Source of the DNA: Nocardioides piscis | GTDB lineage: Bacteria > Actinomycetota > Actinomycetes > Propionibacteriales > Nocardioidaceae | Length of the DNA: 64,000 nt | Direction: 5' to 3' | NCBI RefSeq assembly: GCF_011300215.1 | Contig: NZ_CP049866.1 | Coordinates: 3,659,001 to 3,723,000, forward strand | Shown: in pieces, positions 58,614 through 64,000 of the stretch | Position numbering within the stretch: the stretch's first letter is position 1 | Layout: the number at the start of each line of letters is the position of its first letter | Position numbers and translations under genes: made by a program | Notes under the pieces: model-generated | What the model was told of the DNA's origin: nothing | The model's database searches: none | What the model saw: only the letters and a program-made list of their open reading frames with translations

Positions 58614-60730
58614 CGCTTCGCCTCGGCCGGGGGCAGGATCGAGCCGTCGTCGAGGAAGGTCGGCAGCGTCCGGGGGGCGACGACACCGGGGATCGCCGCC
58701 GCCGCCGGCACCACCCGTTCGCCCTTGACGCCGTAGAGGGTCTCCCAGATCTTGCGGATCGCGTCCCCGGTGGAGCCGGAGCCGGTGCCGCCCTGGCTGA
58801 TCATCATCACCACGACGTAGTCCTCGGTGTAGGAGGCGACCCAGCCGGTCGACTGCTTGCCGTAGACCTCGGCCGAACCGGTCTTGGCCCGGACCTTCAC
58901 CTCGTCCAGCGGGAAGCCCCCCAGCTTCCACGCCATCGTGCCGACCCGGCTGACGTTCGCCAGGGCACCGTCGATGTAGTCGAGGTACTTCTTCGGCACG
59001 TCCACCGTGCCCGACTTCGTCGGAGCGATCCGTCGCAGCACCTCGCCCGACGGGCTCACCACGGCCTTGGCGACGGTGGGCTGCCACAGCGTCCCGCCGT
59101 TCGACAACGCGGCATAGGCGCGCGCCAGCTGGAGCGGGGTGACGATCGTGTCGCCCTGACCGATGGCGAAGTTGACTGCGTCCCCGGCGCGATAGGCGTA
59201 GCCCTCGATGCAGAACTCACGCGCGAACTTGTAGACGAAGTCGCTGGTGTCCTTGGTCTGCGGCTTGTCGGCGAGCTCGCAGTAGTAGTCCTTCATCGAC
59301 TCGTAGTAGTCGCGCTTCCACTGCCGGTCGGCGATCCGCCCCGGCGCCTCGCCGGGGATGTCGATCCCGGTGCGGGACCCGAAGCCGAAGGTCTGCGCCT
59401 CCTCGACCAGCGGGTCCTTGGCGTCGACGTCGTCGACGTCGGAGCCGAAGCGCTGCCAGAAGTCGTGGCCGATGCGATAGAAGAAGGTGTTGCAGGAGAC
59501 CTCGAGCGCCTTGGCGAAGCCGATGTTGCCGTAGGCGCCCGACTCGTAGTTCTTGAACACCCGGTTGCCCACCTGGAACCCGCTGGAGCACGGCAGGCTG
59601 GTGTCGGTGCGATAGCCGTTCTTCAGCGCGCCGGCGGTCATGAACGGCTTCCACGTCGAGCCGGGGGCGAACTGTCCCTGCATGGCGCGGCTCAGCAACG
59701 GTGTGCCGGCCTTCTCCGAATAGAGACGGTCGAGCTGGGTGCTGCTGATGCCCCCCACCCACACGCCCGGGTCGTACGTCGGTTGGCTGGCCATGGCCAC
59801 GACACGGCCGGTGCGAGCCTCCAGCACCACGGCGGCGCCGGAGTCGGCGGCATAGTTGCGCCCGGTCACGTCGTCGAACTGCGTGCGCTGGAAGGCGATC
59901 CGCTCGGCCAGCGACTTCTCCACCACGCTCTGGACCTTCGCGTCGATCGAGGTCACGAGCGTGTCACCCGGGGTGGCCTCGACGGTCCCGTCGTCGCCCC
60001 GCACGCGACCCATGGAGTCGACGGCGACCCGGCGATATCCCGGCAGCCCGCGCAGCCACTGGTCGTACTGCTTCTCGACCCCCGCCCGGCCCACGCTGGA
60101 CGCGCCGTTGAGCGACCGGTCGTCGGCGGCCTTGGCGACGTCGTACTCCTCCTCGGTGATGGGGCTGAGATAGCCGAGCACGTGGGCGAGGTTGACGCCG
60201 AACGGCCGCGGATAGGCGCGGACGTCCTGCTGCTCGGCCAGCACGCCCGGATAGTCCTCGGGCTGCTCGAGCACCCGCAGCGCCACGTCCTTGGGCACGT
60301 CACGCGCGACCGGGACCGGCTGGTAGGGCGAGCCGTTCCAGCAGGTGCCGCGAAGGCTGCCCTCGTGCCCGCAGGTCACCAGGCGCTTCTCGAGGGCCTC
60401 GGGGGTCTGGTTGACCACGACCGACACCCGACGGACGAGCTCCTCACGCTGGCGCTCCCGGAGCTTGTCGAGCACGTTGCGGTCGATCGAGATCACCCAG
60501 GCGGGCCGGTTGGCCACCAGGGGTCGCCCCTGGTCGTCGACGATCAGGCCCCGCTGGGGCTGGACGACGATGTCGCGCACCGACTGGTCGGCCGCCATCG
60601 CCTGGTAGCCCTCACCGTCAACGACCTGGATGTAGTAGAGCCTGGCGAAGAGGGTGACGAAGAGCGAGAAGGCGAGGGCCTGCACCACGACGAGGCGCAG
60701 CCGGCTGCGCTGGGAGCCCGTGGCCGCCAT
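58610..60730 (-). CDS. mrdA: Penicillin-binding protein 2 (class B PBP, elongasome)
   Basis: A 706-aa transpeptidase with one N-terminal transmembrane helix (LRLVVVQALAFSLFVTLF). The pedestal region has QRGLIVDDQGRPL and LGYLSPITEEE. The catalytic domain has SxxK in PGSTWKPF (nucleophilic Ser about 350), SxN in EVSCNTFF, and KTGSAEV near the C-terminus. An insertion with a Cys pair (VTCGHEGSLRGTCW) near 115-130 could form a disulfide. Coupled by 4-bp overlaps to mreD and rodA. Confidence 0.96.
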   Translation of the reverse strand: MAATGSQRSRLRLVVVQALAFSLFVTLFARLYYIQVVDGEGYQAMAADQSVRDIVVQPQRGLIVDDQGRPLVANRPAWVISIDRNVLDKLRERQREELVRRVSVVVNQTPEALEKRLVTCGHEGSLRGTCWNGSPYQPVPVARDVPKDVALRVLEQPEDYPGVLAEQQDVRAYPRPFGVNLAHVLGYLSPITEEEYDVAKAADDRSLNGASSVGRAGVEKQYDQWLRGLPGYRRVAVDSMGRVRGDDGTVEATPGDTLVTSIDAKVQSVVEKSLAERIAFQRTQFDDVTGRNYAADSGAAVVLEARTGRVVAMASQPTYDPGVWVGGISSTQLDRLYSEKAGTPLLSRAMQGQFAPGSTWKPFMTAGALKNGYRTDTSLPCSSGFQVGNRVFKNYESGAYGNIGFAKALEVSCNTFFYRIGHDFWQRFGSDVDDVDAKDPLVEEAQTFGFGSRTGIDIPGEAPGRIADRQWKRDYYESMKDYYCELADKPQTKDTSDFVYKFAREFCIEGYAYRAGDAVNFAIGQGDTIVTPLQLARAYAALSNGGTLWQPTVAKAVVSPSGEVLRRIAPTKSGTVDVPKKYLDYIDGALANVSRVGTMAWKLGGFPLDEVKVRAKTGSAEVYGKQSTGWVASYTEDYVVVMMISQGGTGSGSTGDAIRKIWETLYGVKGERVVPAAAAIPGVVAPRTLPTFLDDGSILPPAEAKR

Positions 60731-61239
60731 CAGGCGGTCACCGCACGCGGGTCGAGCCGGTCGAACATCTTCATCAGCGGCGGCAGGACGAGGGGGGTCA
60801 GCAGGACGTCCCAGACCAGCGCCACGGCGATGACCAGGAGGAGATCGGGGACCGAACCACCCTCCCCGAGGACCAGTCCGGTCAGGGCGAAGATCGAGGT
60901 GCCGACGAACGATGCGGCGGCGACCGTGGCGATGACCGCGGTGGCGGTCGGCTTGACGTCCTGGCGCACCCGGGCGGCGAGGAAGGCGACGACGGTCAGT
61001 GCCAGGGCCCAGCGTCCAGCCACGTGGTCTGCGGGTGGCACGAGGTCGAGCGCCACTCCGGCGGCGAAGCCGAGGACCATTGCCGAGGGGGCGTCCATGG
61101 TCAGCGCGGCCGCGACCACGACGAGCAGGCACAGGTTGGGGACGATGCCGTGCCAGGCCAGGTGTGGGAACACCGAGACCTGCAGCACCAGAGCGACCGC
61201 GAGGGCCAGCATCGCGAGGAATCCCTGGGTCCGGGTCAT
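60730..61239 (-). CDS. mreD: Rod shape-determining protein MreD
   Basis: A 169-aa integral membrane protein with five to six hydrophobic segments (GFLAMLALAVALVLQVSVFP; AMVLGFAAGVALDLVPPADH; VVAFLAARVRQ), matching the short, poorly conserved MreD family. The loop GVALDLVPP(A) with Asp-Pro residues is typical. Both ends overlap neighbours (ATGA), placing it firmly in the mre operon. Confidence 0.93.
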   Translation of the reverse strand: MTRTQGFLAMLALAVALVLQVSVFPHLAWHGIVPNLCLLVVVAAALTMDAPSAMVLGFAAGVALDLVPPADHVAGRWALALTVVAFLAARVRQDVKPTATAVIATVAAASFVGTSIFALTGLVLGEGGSVPDLLLVIAVALVWDVLLTPLVLPPLMKMFDRLDPRAVTA

Positions 61240-62180
61240 CGCAGCGCTCCGTCGGCCTCGATCACGGCCCGGTCACTGGTCGTGCCGGTCGGCACCATGA
61301 CCCCGACCACGTCGAGGGCAGAGAAGTTGACGAACGGCTCGACCACCGCACGCTGCGAGCTCTCCCGCAGGCTGGTGAAGACGTCGGTGACCCGACCCAC
61401 GGGCACACCCTCCTGGTAGGGACCATCGGCGCTGCCCCACGTCACGACCGTCTCGTGCTTGGCCGGGACGACCGCGTCGTCGACCAGGCGCAGGTCGAGC
61501 TCGTCGTCGCCGAGGGAGCCGGTGCCGTGCACGAAGCCGATCTCCATGCTCGACCCGGCTCGACCACCGACGATGGACTCGGTGTCGATGATCAGCAGCA
61601 CGGTCGCGGTGGTGCGGGTGACGCGCAGCACCCGCCCGACCAGGCCGTCGTTGTTGATCACGGTCATGTCGGGGCCGATGCCCGCGCTCGAGCCTGCGTC
61701 GATGGTGACGGTGTTGCTGAACGCCTGGGAGGGGCCGTAGGCCACCACCCGGGCCGGGACGAGCGCTCGCCCGAGGTTCTCGGCAGCCTTGGTGAGCCCG
61801 TCGTACTCCTCGAGGCGGTTGCGGTCGAGGTCGACCGTCGCGGCCTGGGCCCGCAGCTCGGAGTTCTCCGCGGAGAGGTCACGGATCTCCTGGCTGAGCG
61901 AGCCCTGGTCGCGGAACCAGGAGGGTACGGCGGTGAAGGGCCGGACGGCGGTCGCCGTGGCAGCCTCCACGGGCCCGAACACCTCCCCCAGGGCGCGGCG
62001 GGCCGGGTCGACCGGAGAGCTGCTCCCGCCGCTGACGTCGAGGGTGATCAGGGTGACGCTGGCCAGCACCAGGGCGACGAGCAGCGAGCGGGGCGGACGG
62101 CTCCGGGCGTCGAGCCGGTCCATCCCGCGCCAGCGGCGCTCCCTGCCGAACAGCGAACCGCCTCCCCCCAGACCGGCCAT
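61236..62180 (-). CDS. mreC: Cell shape-determining protein MreC
   Basis: A 314-aa bitopic protein. Transmembrane helix at about 35-52 (SLLVALVLASVTLITLDVSG), then a coiled coil (LSAENSELRAQAATVDLDRNRLEEY) and two beta-barrel subdomains (VVAYGPSQAFSNTVTIDAGSSAGI, VVTWGSADGPYQEGVPVGRV). It activates PBP2-RodA in the periplasm-equivalent zone. ATG 62180 overlaps the mreB stop; an internal ATG 19 codons later is an alternative start. Confidence 0.95.
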   Translation of the reverse strand: MAGLGGGGSLFGRERRWRGMDRLDARSRPPRSLLVALVLASVTLITLDVSGGSSSPVDPARRALGEVFGPVEAATATAVRPFTAVPSWFRDQGSLSQEIRDLSAENSELRAQAATVDLDRNRLEEYDGLTKAAENLGRALVPARVVAYGPSQAFSNTVTIDAGSSAGIGPDMTVINNDGLVGRVLRVTRTTATVLLIIDTESIVGGRAGSSMEIGFVHGTGSLGDDELDLRLVDDAVVPAKHETVVTWGSADGPYQEGVPVGRVTDVFTSLRESSQRAVVEPFVNFSALDVVGVMVPTGTTSDRAVIEADGALR

Positions 62181-63208
62181 CAGAAGCGCCGTCGCTCCGA
62201 GACGAGGACCTGCTGCAGGGCCTCGAACTCCTCGACACACTTCCCGGCGCCGAAGGCGACGCTGGAGAGCGGGTGCTCGGCGACGTGGACGGGCATCCCG
62301 GTCTCGTGCCGGAGGCGTTCGTCGAGACCGCGGAGCAGTCCACCTCCCCCGGTGAGGACGATCCCGCGGTCCATGATGTCGCCGGCCAGCTCGGGAGGCG
62401 TCTGGTCGAGCGTCGTGCGGACCGCGTCGATGATGTTGTGCAGCGGCTCCTCGAGCGCCTGCCGGACCTCGGAGCTGGAGACGACGACGGTGCGCGGCAG
62501 GCCCGAGACCATGTCCCGACCGCGGATCTCTGCCTCGGGCTCGCTCGGCAGCGGGAAGGCCGACCCGATGGTCAGCTTCACCTCCTCGGCGGTCCGCTCC
62601 CCCAGCATCAGGGAGTATTCCTTCTTCATCCACGCGATGATCGCCTGGTCGAGGTCGTCGCCTGCCGTGCGCACGCTGATGCTGGTGACGATCCCCCCGA
62701 GGCTGATCACCGCGACCTCGGTCGTGCCGCCGCCGACGTCGACGATCATGTTGCCGGTCGCCTCGTGCACCGGCAGCCCGGCTCCGATCGCGGCCGCCAT
62801 CGGCTCCTCGACGATGTAGACCTTCCGGGCACCGGCCTGGTAGCCGGCCTCCTTGACCGCGCGCTGCTCCACGGCGGTGATGCCGCTGGGAACGCAGATG
62901 ACCATGCGGGGCTTGGCGAAGTAGCGGCGGCGGTGCACCTGTTGGATGAAGTAGCGCAGCATCTGCTCGGTGGCCTCGAAGTCGGCGATCACGCCGTCCT
63001 TGAGCGGTCGGATGGCGGTGATGCTGTCGGGGGTCCGGCCGATCATCCGCTTGGCCTCGTGACCGACGGCCAGCACCTCGCCGGTGTTGGTGTTCATCGC
63101 CACGACCGACGGCTCGTCGAGCACGACGCCCTTGCCCCGGACATAGACCAGCGTGTTGGCGGTGCCGAGGTCCACGGCCATGTCGCGGCCGATGAAGCTA
63201 GAAGCCAT
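62180..63208 (-). CDS. mreB: Rod shape-determining protein MreB (bacterial actin)
   Basis: A 342-aa actin homologue. Phosphate 1 motif DMAVDLGTANTLVYV, connect and phosphate 2 motifs (IVDVGGGTTEVAVISLG), adenosine motif TGGGGLLRGLDERL. The membrane-binding N-terminus MASSFIGR is short. ATG 63208 is the natural start, since upstream codons do not match the family. First gene of mreB-mreC-mreD-mrdA-rodA. Confidence 0.98.
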   Translation of the reverse strand: MASSFIGRDMAVDLGTANTLVYVRGKGVVLDEPSVVAMNTNTGEVLAVGHEAKRMIGRTPDSITAIRPLKDGVIADFEATEQMLRYFIQQVHRRRYFAKPRMVICVPSGITAVEQRAVKEAGYQAGARKVYIVEEPMAAAIGAGLPVHEATGNMIVDVGGGTTEVAVISLGGIVTSISVRTAGDDLDQAIIAWMKKEYSLMLGERTAEEVKLTIGSAFPLPSEPEAEIRGRDMVSGLPRTVVVSSSEVRQALEEPLHNIIDAVRTTLDQTPPELAGDIMDRGIVLTGGGGLLRGLDERLRHETGMPVHVAEHPLSSVAFGAGKCVEEFEALQQVLVSERRRF

Positions 63209-63309
63209 GCGCGCTGCCTCGCAAAGAGTTGCGTGTGTACGAAGGAAGGCGGGCCGGCGCAGGATGGTGGCCGTCGACCCGACCTCAGCGTAGGTAGGGT
63301 CCGACCCCG

Positions 63310-63673
63310 TTCCCGGCAGGACACGCCCTGCCGCAGCGGCCCAGCTCGGGCTAGGTGGAGGCCAACGCCCAGGACCCGGCCGGCGAGGCATCCCTCTCCG
63401 GGGCGGTCGGCCAGCACGACCCGGCTGTCGCCACGCCACCGGTGGAGATCGCCGACGTCGACCCGGCCGCCGATCGTGCTGTCCTACCTCGCCAAGCAGC
63501 TGGGCCAGAAGGGGGGCGCCGCTGACGGTGGCGCTCTGGGATCGATCCTCTCGAGCATCCTGGGCGGAGCGGCCCAGGGCACTGAAGGCTCGACGGGCTC
63601 CGGTGGCAGCGGTGTGGGCGGCGTGCTGGGCGACCTGCTCGGCGGCCTCCTCGGAGGTGGCCGCAGGGCCTGA
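63310..63673 (+). pseudogene. Decayed DUF937-family gene
   Basis: Two fragments of a DUF937 protein lie in different frames. From 63355 one frame gives EANAQDPAGEASLSGAVGQH, the conserved family segment. From about 63472 another gives PPIVLSYLAKQLGQKGG and the glycine-rich tail GGVLGDLLGGLLGGGRRA, ending at 63673. The roughly 45 residues expected between them are missing, and no N-terminal part or start is found upstream, where only a degenerate stretch remains. This is unlike the single-base shifts elsewhere in the window, so it looks like true decay. Expressed remnants are unlikely. It lies between mreB and ndk. Confidence 0.65.
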
Positions 63674-63679
63674 CGGTGC

Positions 63680-64000
63680 TCAGGCGAGGTCTGTGAACCA
63701 GATCGCGATCTCGCGCTCCGCGGACTCGGGGGCGTCCGATCCGTGCACGATGTTCTGCTGGACCTTCTCGCCCCAGTCGCGGCCCAGGTCGCCCCGGATG
63801 GTGCCGGGTGCGGCGACGGTGGGGTCGGTGGCCCCCGCCAACGAACGGAAGCCTTCGATGCAGCGCTCGCCCTCGAGCACCATCGCAGCCACCGGACCGG
63901 AGAGCATGAACTCCACCAGCGGCTCGTAGAAGGGCTTGCCCTCGTGCTCGGCGTAGTGCTCGGCCAGCAGCTCGCGGGTCGCGGTCCGCAGCTCGAGTGC
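63680..64000 (-). CDS. ndk: Nucleoside diphosphate kinase, 5' partial
   Basis: The C-terminal 106 residues of NDK, which equilibrates nucleoside di- and triphosphates with ATP; the start is beyond the window edge. Motifs: [39 protein letters not shown], and the active-site His in [20 protein letters not shown]. The internal Met at 63916 is not the start, because the conserved sequence continues upstream to base 64000. Confidence 0.96.
   Translation of the reverse strand, partial: ALELRTATRELLAEHYAEHEGKPFYEPLVEFMLSGPVAAMVLEGERCIEGFRSLAGATDPTVAAPGTIRGDLGRDWGEKVQQNIVHGSDAPESAEREIAIWFTDLA

Overview
The window is high-GC actinobacterial chromosome, most likely from a Nocardioides-like member of the Propionibacteriales. 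The grounds are: very high GC at third codon positions, many GTG starts and 4-bp ATGA/GTGA overlaps, a SigE-family ECF sigma factor, a DUF222/13E12 HNH gene, a SCO2322-type cobalamin transport locus, and the actinobacterial order ndk-mreBCD-mrdA-rodA and rne-rplU-rpmA-obgE-proB. I found no rRNA, tRNA, CRISPR array or insertion sequence.

Layout. 1-1.8 kb: the end of an EamA permease and a PQQ-type sugar dehydrogenase lipoprotein. 1.9-7.9 kb (minus): a five-gene, translationally coupled operon behind a cobalamin riboswitch. It encodes a secreted alpha/alpha-toroid protein, a membrane-anchored DUF4430-like protein, and ECF transporter T, fused ATPase and S components. The two extracellular proteins together resemble the two halves of animal transcobalamin. 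7.9-11.2 kb: gatCAB. 11.3-16.4 kb: sigma factor with a membrane partner, an HNH endonuclease gene with a LexA-type SOS box, a GNAT acetyltransferase and an RTX-like repeat protein. 16.5-21.7 kb: ligA, a TetR/MFS efflux pair with a palindromic operator, and an alpha/beta hydrolase. 21.8-25.1 kb: cysteine desulfurase, mnmA and a core methionine synthase. 25.2-34.3 kb: a HExxH lipoprotein, proB, obgE, rpmA, rplU, rne and a DUF2344 gene.

34.3-52.3 kb looks like an accessory island. It separates the DUF2344 (TIGR03936) gene from its usual neighbour, the TIGR03960 radical-SAM gene. The island holds an AftA-like arabinofuranosyltransferase, two GT2 enzymes, a methyltransferase, a polytopic GT-C-like protein, two convergent paralogous modules (small coiled-coil protein plus large RgpF/glycerophosphotransferase-like enzyme), a secreted hydrolase, and a four-gene cassette with a WXG-like protein, a DUF1023 hydrolase and a lipoprotein. 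52.3-64 kb: radical SAM, an anchored EEP phosphatase, a MASE1-like histidine kinase, the elongasome operon rodA-mrdA-mreD-mreC-mreB, a decayed DUF937 gene and the end of ndk.

Seven otherwise intact genes each carry one apparent single-base loss, always next to a G or C homopolymer. This looks more like a sequencing error class than seven pseudogenes, and those spans should be read as probably functional genes.
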